From Scedosporium boydii (lineage: Eukaryota; Ascomycota; Sordariomycetes; Microascales; Microascaceae), in contig NJFT01000111.1 of assembly GCA_002221725.1 (NCBI GenBank), forward strand, positions 1-64,000: DNA of 64,000 nt. The letters run 5' to 3'. This document shows, piece after piece, positions 1-9,549 of the stretch (positions are counted from its first letter, which is position 1; each line of letters begins with the position of its first letter). The position numbers and the translations under genes are program-made. The notes under the pieces are model-generated. The model saw nothing but the letters and a program-made list of their open reading frames with translations. It did no database searches and was not told the DNA's origin.

Positions 1-791
1 TCCCCCCCCCCCCCCCTCCTTCTCTCCTCAAGTCAAGAAAAAGAGAAAGAAAAACACAAGCGAGAAGATGGACAAGAATCTCAACTCTTTACTCCTCCTA
101 AAGAACTATTACACACTTTGGAAATTCCAGCGCAAAACAGAGGGTGGCCTAAGTCCTTAAAAAACACCACCTTCTCCTGACCCCTACCACAAGGATCGAA
201 CCAAGGCAGAGTGGGTGAAACGAAAAAAGACAAAGGAAAATACAAAGGGAAAAATAAAAATAACAACAACCTAAACCAGGCTGCGGTAGAGAAAACAACA
301 CCGGGGGGGGGGGAAGGGAGATGAGAAGAGCCGGAACAAAGCCAGGTATTATTCGACAAGTTCGAGGGAGGAGATATCGAAGAGAGCTTCGGTGGGCAGT
401 TTTTTCCTGTTGTGTCTGGGGGGCAAGTTTCATGGGTGAGTGTGTTGTGGGTGGATGGGGTGTTGTTGTTGTTGTTATGTGTGATGCCAAGAAACTGGCT
501 CGTTAATCCGTGGCTTTCATCATCATTATAGTCTTTCTATCAAGTTTTGTTTCCATATATGGCTGCCCAAGAAACGAGGGTTCTTTTCTTTTCCTCCTTT
601 TTTTCAGATAGGCACGCCATTTCTCGACACCTGGCCGTGAGTTTTGCTCAAGTAGAGCGGATGATTTCCTGCACAAAGACTCTTTCTCGCTACGCATGTA
701 TCACTCCGCCAAGACGGGAGTGCGACAGCGTGGTTGTCGCCCAGGGGCTTCGAGCAGATTAATGGGGGGTGACCCAGAGGTATTTCCTCGA
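1..791. other. Gene-free left edge, 3' side of the septation GTPase gene
   Basis: No convincing gene is seen here. The stretch opens with a run of 15 C (2-16) and holds an 11-G run at 303-313. The small open frames on both strands are low-complexity Pro/Phe- or Lys/Arg-rich translations of homopurine and homopyrimidine tracts. Part of it is probably the 3' untranslated region of the minus-strand GTPase gene ending at 792. Confidence 0.5.
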
Positions 792-1940
792 TCAGCAGGA
801 CTGATAGAGTAGTAGCGGCTCGCCGACGTTCTCAATCTCGGGAATAGTGCACTTGAGATCAAATGCTTTCGAGAGAACAATCTTGAAGATCTATGGAGAA
901 CGGTTAACAATTGTTTCAAGGTTGCTGACGGACAAGACCCCGAACATGGCGTAGGACTATCTCTGCGGTCTCGGAACTGCGTTGCTTACCTTCTGGACGT
1001 TGATACTGTGACTCGTACTGCTAAAAATGAGCGCTGCACGCATCGCCTTGGCAAACCGCCGGGCCTAGAAAGCTCCGGTTAGCAGGAAAACTCCGACACT
1101 GGGTTCCTTTCCTTTTCCCCTTACCTGGTTCGAAATCTCCTCCTGGTCCTCACGAGGAAAGTTGACAAAGTGGTCATACTTGGTGCCCACAAGAATAGGA
1201 ATGGCCGTCTTGTTGAAACCGCGACCCTGACGATACCACTCCTTGATGCTGTTGAGGGTGCTCTTCCGTGTCAAGTCGAACATGAACAAAATGGCAACCG
1301 CATCATTACATACGAGTGGCAACATGTTGACGAACTCACGCTGGCCGCCCAAATCCCAGATGGAAAATGTAATCTCCGTATTCCGGATGCTAATCGTCTT
1401 CTCCATGAAATTGACACCGAGGGTCTGGATGTAGTCCTCGTCCCAGCTTCCCTCCACGTACTTGACCATCAAACTCGTCTTTCCGATCTGGGCATCGCCC
1501 ACCATGCCGACCTTGATGACGACGTGATCTCGGCTCTTTTGCTCGCTCGGACCGGCGCGGGATGAGTACTCCGGGGGGTAGCCCTGGACGTTGCGGTCGC
1601 CGCCGCCGGCGGAGAGACGAGAGGCGGGTCGCGATATGTTGGTCGGCGCTAGAGGGATGGGGGGAGTGGTATATCGGTTCGTGGGGTCCATGGTATCTTC
1701 GGGTCTGGGCGAGTTGGAGAGGCCCTGGTCGAGGGACTGGCTTTGGTGGTGGTGACGGGTCTCTGACCGCGCATAGCCGTTGTTCTGAGCGGCGGCACCG
1801 ATATGGGGAGAGCCCTCGATGCCGCCAATGGTGTCCTCGTGGGGATCGTGGGTTGGGGTTGGGGTCTGATCGTGCTCCATGGTGTCCAGAGCGTCGTGGA
1901 ACTGGGCCGGAGACCCGATTGATAACGTTGAGGAATCCAC
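792..1940 (-). CDS. spg1: Septum-promoting Ras-like GTPase, Spg1/Tem1 family
   Basis: Small GTPase that switches on the septation initiation / mitotic exit kinase cascade at the spindle pole body. Exons on the minus strand: 1940-1125, 1064-990, 890-792 (329 aa). Both introns (60 and 99 nt) have GTAAG donors and TAG acceptors, and the joined frame gives the family ending ARRFAKAMRA followed by STSHSINVQK. Visible motifs: P-loop GDAQIGKTS (about 148-156), switch I Thr in QTLGVNF, switch II WDLGGQ (195-200), and TKYD (253-256) in place of NKxD, which is usual for Spg1/Tem1. There is no C-terminal CaaX box, as in the yeast relatives. Residues 1-139 are a low-complexity Ser/Pro/His extension absent from the roughly 200-aa fission yeast protein; such tails are common in filamentous ascomycetes. 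The start chosen is the first Met of the open frame. Family assignment is firm. Confidence 0.93.
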
Positions 1941-4900
1941 GGTGACGAAACTAGCAGCGAACGGCGAGTTCGGGGGTAGGAAGGTTGTAAGCGGAGGGGA
2001 TAAGGCTCCTCAACAGGCGTAAGGTTGAGCTAACGAGTCGCGGCCCCCTAAATATCCCAGAGTCCTGTCCTTTCTCCGGCGAAGTTGTCGCTACTGCACT
2101 GCTTGGGGCGAGAAAAAAAAAGCGTTAGCGATACCAAAGCGGAGAACAAGAGAGGGCCTGGCAGAGAAATATGGGCTGGGACGAGGAGCTTTAAGCCTTG
2201 AGGAAGGCATGAGAAGCGGCCAGCCAAGATAATCGCCAATGGCCCAATGGCGGGGTGTAGAATTCTACGGCAAGCGCAGCTCTGACCTGAGTTGGGCTGG
2301 GGTCGAAGTGGCAGTTTGAGGTGTGGGAAGTGATGCAGTATGTATGGGCTTGTGGAGATAGGCGGAGGACGGGGGAGGTAAGGATTGCCATACCTTTGCC
2401 TGCCACTCTACTTCGTAGGCGTCGTTGGTCGTTTTGATATTTGTCCGTCGATGGCAGTCAGTGAGTGTGGGCCTCCACCAGGGGAGGGAGTTGTGGTGTC
2501 GGTGTTGAAGTCTAGAAAGACATCTGGTAGTAAGACGTTCCTCCTCCTGGTTGCAAAAAGGCTCGACGCTGGCGGAATAAAGACGTACTTTACTTAGTAC
2601 GTTCGGTGAGGTCGCGGTCGAGGAGGTTGCAGGTTTGGGGTTGGTGAAAATAAGCGTGATCCGGTGGAGTCGGTTGCAAGGCGACTTGGGAGGATAAGAT
2701 TGAGGACGAGGGGAGGTGGTGGAAGGAGAGAGCGAGTTTGCACAGGTATATCGTCAAAATTAGGACGTATCAATCTCCGTCTCCCGTCTCCACGCTACAA
2801 TTTGCATGCATCCAATCGTAACGGACGTAAAGTGAGGAGCGACTTCCCCACGGTATTAAAAGCAAGGGACTGTCTTGCACCACCGTCTCGACTTGCGGCT
2901 TCCCAACGATACTGCCAGGCCATTTCAATACAATTACAAAGGTACAGGGCAGGAAATTGGGTCCGCCAGCTGGCCATTTTCATAACAATTATGGTCCGGT
3001 TACTGGCGAGGGGCAGATCAATAGGGCCTCGAGGCTATAGCCACGGTGTAATACCAGCATGATTACGGACTCCGACACTGGCTTTTTAGTGGTCAAACGG
3101 TTCAGTCTCATCTCCGCTAGCGCCGTCAAGGTGCTAAGAACAGGACGACATTGGTCGAGAGACGTCAGATGGGGGGTGCCGTGGTCAGGGACGGAGAGGA
3201 ACGGAAAGGCTGTTATTAAAGTCGAAGATGGGAAAAATATCACCTCTTTCCGTCTGATTTCATCACCGGGATCGAGACACGGAGCACATGAGGTCTTTGC
3301 TTCTGAAGTCCAGCTATCGACGAGGTGTACGAGAAAGGTCGGACCTCAGACGCTGAGGGTCTTACCGTTCGCGACCAGATCTTACTGTATTTCGGGTCGC
3401 GAGGGGAACAGCATTGGGATACGAGTCGTACCAAGCTGAGGGGGAAGATGGGTGTGTTGTATTAATCCAACTCTCCCCTCATCTGACTTGAACATTGGGA
3501 GGTTCAGATTGCTCTCATCAACGCATTGGAGGACTGGCTGCAGAGCCTCATCTGAGCAACAGTCCAAGACCTGACTCGAACAAATTCTCCCAAAGTGGAC
3601 CCTATTGTCCATTACGGTGACCTAACGGAAACGCATCAATTGATCCATCTCCTCACCTTCATTTGCAAAACTTTGCCAGGTGTTGACTCGTGAGCGCCCA
3701 GCTCAGCGTTGAGTGGCTGCAGGAAAATCTAACGTGGGCAACGCGACGCGTGAGAGTTAGATTGGCGATTCAATGCTGGAAATTGTGACCGCCCCAAATA
3801 CAGTTATCGTTGGGAAGGGCTTGAACAGAGCTGTGCTTGTAATATTCTCCTGAAAAGAAGATTGATGCTCTTATTTCTCTCTCCTCTGACAAGCAAAATT
3901 TGAGGCCTTCTTTTTCGACGTTTTATTTCATTTCCCGTCAAATAAACGATGCGTTAAGAAAACGAGACCCTGGTGTATATTTCATTTTTCTTGTCGCTGT
4001 CCCTAAAACGATTCCCCTTTGTTTATTTGTAAACGATGGATAATATCAAATCTGAGCCACACACGTCCACACGTAGCGACGCACCACCACTGCACCACTC
4101 GCCATCATCCCATCAAATGCCGTCCCACGTCTGATATTACTGCACTTCAGCTCTAATTTGTCCCAACCTGCTCTTGTTGTGCCACACCTTTGACCCTGGA
4201 CGATATCACGGGCTTGTTATCTTATCTGGTGTTGGTGGTCCCTTCAAGTAAATACTGACCATGTTGCATCTTCCTTGTGAGATCTTGCCAGGGGAATCTC
4301 CAGTTCTAGCCAAGCTTCATGATTTCCCCCACCGTAATCGTCTTACACTGTAAATTACACTATACTAGTTGAGTGTAGACTGTAGAGCATGACAGGACAG
4401 GGCTTTGATAGATTCGGGATGGCGCATCAACGCGCCTGGCCAAAGGAGTAAAACTCGACAGGCGCGTCCTGCCCTCATGTTATGCACCCTTTCCCGTCAT
4501 GCAGGTGCTGACATGTCATACCCCCATGCCATGACGAGCCCAACCTTTTTAGGACCTTTGACCCCTTTGCGCTCTCGGAGTCCAGGCTCACTCGCCCTTT
4601 GGCTCTAGGGTCTAGACTTGTCCGGGAGAAGGAAAGTCGGACTCCGAGTCCGCGGGGCACATAGAGAGAGTCCAGAATCTTCAACTTTTCCCCGCAACGC
4701 GCTCCCTGCTCTGATTGGCCCACCATTTCCAGCCAATCAGACCCTCTCAACCCTGAACGCCAATTGCTGGATGACTCTTTCTGGTTTCCATCGGCCCACG
4801 GATAACTCCGGATGACTAAAATGATTCCGAGCTATCTTCGTTGCTTCACTCCTTGTGATAACTTGAATCCAATCCCAATTCGAAGGGTCATGCGATTGTA

Positions 4901-4964
4901 ACTCGCACCTCGTCCCGTCCACCGCCCATTTCGTCCACAGATACCCTCGACAATCCTCTTCACA
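1941..4964. other. 3 kb intergenic region between spg1 and gcvH genes
   Basis: Divergent intergenic space holding the upstream regions of the minus-strand GTPase gene and the plus-strand H-protein gene. The longest open frames (about 130 codons, near 2664-3062 and 3059-3439) resemble no family I know and have biased, Arg-rich composition, so I do not call genes. One TACTTCGTA 9-mer lies at 2409-2417. The paired CCAAT boxes near 4711-4740 are listed separately. Confidence 0.5.
4711..4740. promoter_or_regulatory. Paired inverted CCAAT boxes upstream of the H-protein gene
   Basis: CTGATTGG (4711-4718) and CCAATCAG (4733-4740) form a perfect 8-bp inverted repeat with a 14-nt spacer, about 225-255 bp before the H-protein start codon. 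Each half is a CCAAT box in opposite orientation. In fungi CCAAT is bound by the Hap2/3/5 (CBC) complex, which often controls mitochondrial and respiratory genes, so the site suits a mitochondrial H protein. Function is inferred from position and sequence only. Confidence 0.55.
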
Positions 4965-5650
4965 ATGGCATCAATTGCTCGATCCCTCAGGGCAGTGAGG
5001 CCCGCCACTCTCTGCAAGACCGTCCCCGTACGGACAATCTTCCGCGCGAGGGCCTTTTCGAGCTCCCCAGTCGGTAAGCGACCATTTCTCTCCCCCGCGA
5101 AAAAAAAAACTACATCCTCGGTCCAACCCGAGATAACCCGTTCAAACAACCAGAAACAGGGGGGAAACGACAAAATACTACCAAAAAGAACCCAATTCGC
5201 TAACCACGACCTTGCTTCCAAATTTTCAAAACAGTCCTCGAAAAGCGCTACACAAAAGACCACGAATGGATCGACATCAACCGCCAGAAGCTGACGGGCA
5301 TCATCGGCATCTCCGAATACGCCGCCGAAGCTCTCGGTGACGTCGTCTACGTCGAGCTCCCCGAGACCGACGGTGACTGGGTGTCGGCCGGCGATGCCAT
5401 CGGCGCCGTCGAGTCCGTCAAGTCCGCCTCCGACATCAACAGCCCCGTCAAGTGCAAGGTTACTCAGGTCAACACCGCGCTCGAGGAGAAGCCTTCGATC
5501 ATTAACCAGGTGCCTGAGGATGATTCGGCTGGTGGCGGTTGGCTCGCCAAGGTCGAGGTTGATGAGTCGAGCTTGGAGGAGTTCGATGCTTTGATGAGCG
5601 CTGAGGAGTATGCCACGTACTCCAAGGAGGCGCACGATGAGGATCACTAA
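4965..5650 (+). CDS. gcvH: Glycine cleavage system H protein, mitochondrial
   Basis: Lipoyl carrier of the mitochondrial glycine decarboxylase complex. It shuttles the aminomethyl group from the P protein to the T protein and then presents dihydrolipoyl to the L protein. Exons 4965-5073 and 5235-5650 give 174 aa; the 161-nt intron has donor GTAAGC and acceptor ACAG. Residues 1 to about 35 form an Arg/Ser-rich, acid-free mitochondrial presequence ending near RAFSSSPVG. The mature domain starts RYTKDHEWI and carries the lipoylation motif ESVKSASDI, with the modified lysine at about residue 99, and the expected C-terminal half (GGGWLAKVEV). Length matches the family. A 271-codon antisense frame lies across this gene and is read as a shadow. 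A paired CCAAT site lies upstream. Identification is secure. Confidence 0.96.
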
Positions 5651-6180
5651 GCAGGAGAGAAGGAGTAAAAGGGGGTGAGGAGCGGGGTGATAAGTCCGTT
5701 GTAGGACTCTTCTATTTCTCTTTTATCGTTCTTCTGGTTAGAGCAAATCAGGCATGAGGGAAGAAATGCATCCGAGAAGTCATTTTTTAGAACAGGGAAA
5801 TCATAAAGGGCAAACCAATTGGGCTGCGAACGTGCGGGTTCAGTTACGGTGGTGACGACTGCATGTGAAAGAATTGTACGGTCTGGCGTTGCATTGGTGT
5901 GACGTCTTGCGCGTACGTTTGGCGCAACTGTGACGGATGGCTTCCGGTGTCTTCTACCACGAGTCGTCTCTACGAAGCAGTATGTACGACGAGACTTGCG
6001 GTCCTGCCTCTATGGCGAGGGAAATGATTGTCCGGTTGGCATCGACTAACTCGTTTCCTCCAAGTCCATGATATCAATGGCACTCACCGGCAAACTCCTC
6101 ACCATACCACCTTCCTCGTCACACTCAGCCCCCGGCCATATGCTTTATATATGGGGATACGGCAAGAACTTCCAACCGAG

Positions 6181-6324
6181 TAGCTCAAGTAGTGGTGACA
6201 CTACGACCAGTGGCCAAGTGGTTAATTGGAGCACTCAGAAGGTTAGAAAATTGCAATTTTCGTAGCTCGTGGCAAGCAACCGGGATTCGATCCTGGGAGT
6301 GCGCCGCGAGCGAGCTTTTTGTAT

Positions 6325-6377
<53 letters not shown>
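6181..6377 (+). repeat. tRNA-like, possibly SINE-type relic ending in a 51-nt T run
   Basis: Pol III promoter-like blocks occur in order: an A-box-like TAGCTCAAGTAGTGG at 6181-6195, a second A-box match TGGCCAAGTGG at 6211-6221, and a B-box-like GGATTCGATCC at 6283-6293 with one inserted base. An uninterrupted run of 51 T follows at 6327-6377. No acceptor stem pairs across the unit, so it is not a functional tRNA. GGAGCACTC (6228-6236) can pair with GAGTGCGCC downstream with one mismatch. A tRNA-related head plus a 3' homopolymer is the architecture of tRNA-derived SINEs, but target-site duplications were not found by eye. A decayed tRNA next to an unrelated T run is the alternative. Confidence 0.4.
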
Positions 6378-7526
6378 CTCCCCCTTCCGTCTTCATGCTC
6401 TTCTTTTTCCCTTTATCTCGGGTAGAACATAATGGTCGTAATTTTTCTGAAGGGCCTGAGCTTGATGGGGAGCAAGTCCTTCTCCTCGAGAAGATGAAAA
6501 ACATCGAGTTCCCTGACATATCCTCTCCGTCTCCCAGCTATGATGACCTTGTGGAAACGTATGTAGCTGACTCCGTTACATCCGCTTCTGAAGAGTTCAG
6601 TTTCATTCTTCAATTCGGGAGTGTGCTACGCTCCCCCCCCGCGTCATTTACTCCTTTTGGACCTGACGTGCACCTCTGTCCATCCTTAATCGGCTTTACT
6701 ACACCTGCCATGTTCCCTCGGTCCTTGTTTTCTTCTCTCTCTTCTTTGCTCTTCCCCTCCCGGTCCGATTGTTGTGAGACCCTACAGCCGAGGCGGTGCT
6801 CGACCCTATAGTACGTTGAGGTTTTAAAACGTGAATTAACTTTCCAAATGCTTCAAATGTCCTTCCTTGATTTGAGAAGCTGATATGTGTCTCCAACACA
6901 CGGGTGTTTGTGAGATACAGTCGGGAACTTCTCAGACAGCTTGCTTTGGCCACTTCGGGTTCGGGTACTACCCAACATCGGTGGCTCCGTCGTTCAGAGT
7001 CTAGAGGTTTGTTGTTACAAGACGGGCCTGTGATGAAGAGTTGGCGGTGGAAATCGCAAGATCGGACGAACATCTCGCCACCAAGAGCAAATATCCAGGT
7101 TGGTTTCTTTGTCTGCGATGCCTCACGCAACGGGAAATCAGATCTTGCAATGGGACCTGAGCAGTTCGTCAATCGTGGGTGATCCTTCGACCGTGAGGCG
7201 CTTCGTCTTCTCCCTGCGTCGTCGTGGAGCTCATACTCTTCATCATTTCCTTGGGTTCCCCTAAGACTCAAGGTCTTTCTCATCACAATAACGTTAGCTC
7301 GTTTGCCGGAATATACCGGGAAAGGAGGGAAGATGCCTGTTCGGCTCCCCGAAACCCAGGCCTTTTGTGCGTGTGTCCTGGTTGTTCATGTTTGTCTATC
7401 TGTAAGACCTGATGACGACGCTTCCTTGCCGACATCTAGAAGAAACCGGCGAGGACCCCGTCCACAATGTTTGCACTTTCGTCCTTGGGCACCACAGGTC
7501 CCGGGTGTCCTTCCAAGAGCTCGAGA

Positions 7527-7533
7527 TATATAA
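7527..7533 (+). promoter_or_regulatory. TATA-like box of the secreted-protein gene
   Basis: TATATAA lies about 83 bp before the ATG at 7616, a plausible position for a core promoter element with a short leader. Support is position and sequence only. Confidence 0.4.
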
Positions 7534-7615
7534 TGCCCCCTCCTCAAGGTCTAATCCATGGTTCTACCTTCTTGGCTATCCCCGTCAAATCATCTTCCTG
7601 TTCTGAACTATCACA

Positions 7616-9549
7616 ATGAACCAACGCTTTAATCTTGTTGGTGCCACGCTCCTGGTCGGCGGCGCTCTCTCGCAGCTGTCATCCCCAGTACCGACTCCAG
7701 CATCCACCTATACACCGGCGTCCACCAGCAGCGACTCCGGATGGGGCTGGGACGACTGGGGTGATTGGGCCAGCACGGCTACCTGGTGGCCTTGGGACTG
7801 GCCCGACTGGATCCCAGGTGCCAGTGACCAAACGTCCAGTGCGACGGACGCTTCTACTACATCTAGCACGCTTGGAGCAGGCTTCACACTGACAGGCGTC
7901 TTGGGAGAAACAACGACTAGCTCCGAGGTTGAAGAGACGACAACATTCCCGACCCCGGACGTGCCCATTCCGGAAATCCCCCTCCCTACATATTCTGGCG
8001 TATCTTCTGCGTCCGATTCTTGGGAAGCCGCGGGGGCTACGGCGGCCGCTGGTGATCCCGCATTTGGCCCCGATTCGGATTCTTCGAGCATTCCCGGTTT
8101 CACGGACACTCTTAGCGGTAGCTCCACTTTTTCCGAGCCATGGGTCCCTGGAACGACAGAGGAGCCGTGGCCCTTCCCCTGGGACACAACCTTCAGCATA
8201 CCCTCGCCTTCCAGCCTTGACATACCCGACTCTTCAGGTCTCCTGGATCCGTCTTTTACGGAGGTACCATTTCCTGGTGTTTCCGACATCTCCTCCGCAG
8301 CCTCGGACATTGTTTCGAGCACCCTGCTTCCCTCATTCACCGAGGCCCCAATTCCCAGCTTCCCCGACATTTCCTCACAGGCGGCTTCGGTCTCAACCTC
8401 GGATGATGTTCTTTGGATAACGATCACTGTGACAGTCGCCGCCTCGGAATCTCCTTGGTTCCCTGACAGTTCGGCAGAGCCGTCTTTCACGGAATTGCCA
8501 GAACCTAGTTTTTCGTTTCCTCCGCCGCCGATCTGGAGCACAGATGTCTGGTCGGATGAGGTTGGGACTACGGGCTGGCCCGCTGGTGAGTCGACATACA
8601 AGGCCGCGAGTGCGTCAACAACGGGTACGATCTCTACTTCGGACGTCAGCGTCATCCCCGGCCCAGCTTCTCTCCCAGGATGGTCCCCTAGCTCTGTAAA
8701 GGCTCCCTGCCCATGGGAGACATGGAGCCCCGCATCAGATACGAGCTCTCTCCCCCTTTCCTCCCTAACGGAAGTTCCATTCTTCTCCGATGTCCCCGAG
8801 GCGTCCGGGGTCCCTGACTGGCCGTCTCCAGATTGGCCTCCGGAAGAATCCTCTTCGGATTGGTTCCCCGACACTCCTGAGTTTACTAGCAGCGAAACAC
8901 TAAACTGGTCCAGTAAACTCGCCACCATCCTTCCGATCTCGGATGAATTCCCTCCCGCCGGGACCGAAGTGCCGTCAAGTTTGACCCTCTCAAGCGACTT
9001 CCCGCGAGTCTCTCATGACCCCAGCTTCTCCACTGCCGTGTCGCGGACGGACTTCCCGATGGACCGACGACGGGTGGCCGACGCAGCGGTGCCGGCTCCG
9101 ACAACTGAGGCTTCAAGCCACTCGGGACCTCACCGCTTGGCAAGATGTGAATGCGGTCAGATGTACTTCGGTGAGGGGTTCCATTCTCGCTTCCAGTTTT
9201 AATGTCCTGTTATTTTCTTGCCACGCATACTGACTCGTGATTTACGAAAGGCTCCTCTTGCTCGGACTCACTCGTCGAGTTCCGCGCATCAGGCGCCCGG
9301 ATGTGCAAGAATCGCGGCTCCCGCATGAGACCGAGCCAAGCTATGTTCCGCTGTGAATGTGATGAGCAGACGGGCGAGCAGTCGCTGAAGTTGATGAGTG
9401 TGGCAAGTTATTACCCTACTCGGGATGAGAGTAGTGATTATCTCATGTCATATGATGAAGATGAGGGCGAGGACGATGATGATTATGAGGATAAGCTAGA
9501 TTGGGATGATTGGGAGGAGTGGGCGATGAGGTGGGCGGCCCATCGCTGA
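7616..9549 (+). CDS. Secreted Ser/Thr/Pro/Trp-rich protein with six-cysteine C-terminal segment and acidic tail
   Basis: No family recognised. Exons 7616-9170 and 9251-9549 (80-nt intron, GTGAGG donor, AAAG acceptor) give 617 aa. Residues 1 to about 19 look like a signal peptide (hydrophobic LVGATLLVGGALS, then Q). The long middle is Ser/Thr/Pro-rich and probably O-glycosylated. It contains diverged repeats of the type PSFTEVPFPGVSDISS and PSFTEAPIPSFPDISS near 210-260, and PSFTELPEP further on. Trp clusters sit at both ends: WGWDDWGDW (43-51) and WDDWEEW (603-609). The C-terminal part has Cys at 511, 513, 522, 537, 553 and 555, bracketed by two CEC triplets, then an Asp/Glu tail (about 577-605). 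The intron splits the Cys region, and the conserved spacing after joining supports the splice. No GPI signal or second membrane segment is seen. Cell-wall or effector-like roles are possible but unproven. Confidence 0.8.

Larger units (their letters stand above)
5651..7615. other. Intergenic region with tRNA-like relic and T run
   Basis: About 2 kb between the H-protein gene and the secreted-protein gene. It contains the tRNA-like element at 6181-6377 and a TATA-like box at 7527-7533, both listed separately. Open frames of 90-195 codons on both strands (for example minus 7286-6699) match nothing I recognise and are not called. Confidence 0.5.

Noticed and set aside
1..313. C and G homopolymers near the left end as a possible telomere or CRISPR-like repeat
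   Set aside because: No TTAGGG-type repeat and no regular spacing; simple homopolymers only.
4832..5647. 271-codon minus-strand open frame opposite the H-protein gene
   Set aside because: It mirrors the codon bias of the sense gene, spans its intron, and resembles no family; a shadow frame.
6699..7286. 195-codon minus-strand frame upstream of the secreted-protein gene
   Set aside because: No domain, no splice partners, Arg/Ser-biased; left uncalled.
7708..8928. 406-codon minus-strand open frame inside the secreted-protein gene
   Set aside because: Antisense image of a Ser/Thr/Pro-rich repeat sequence; the sense strand has a signal peptide and a coherent splice.
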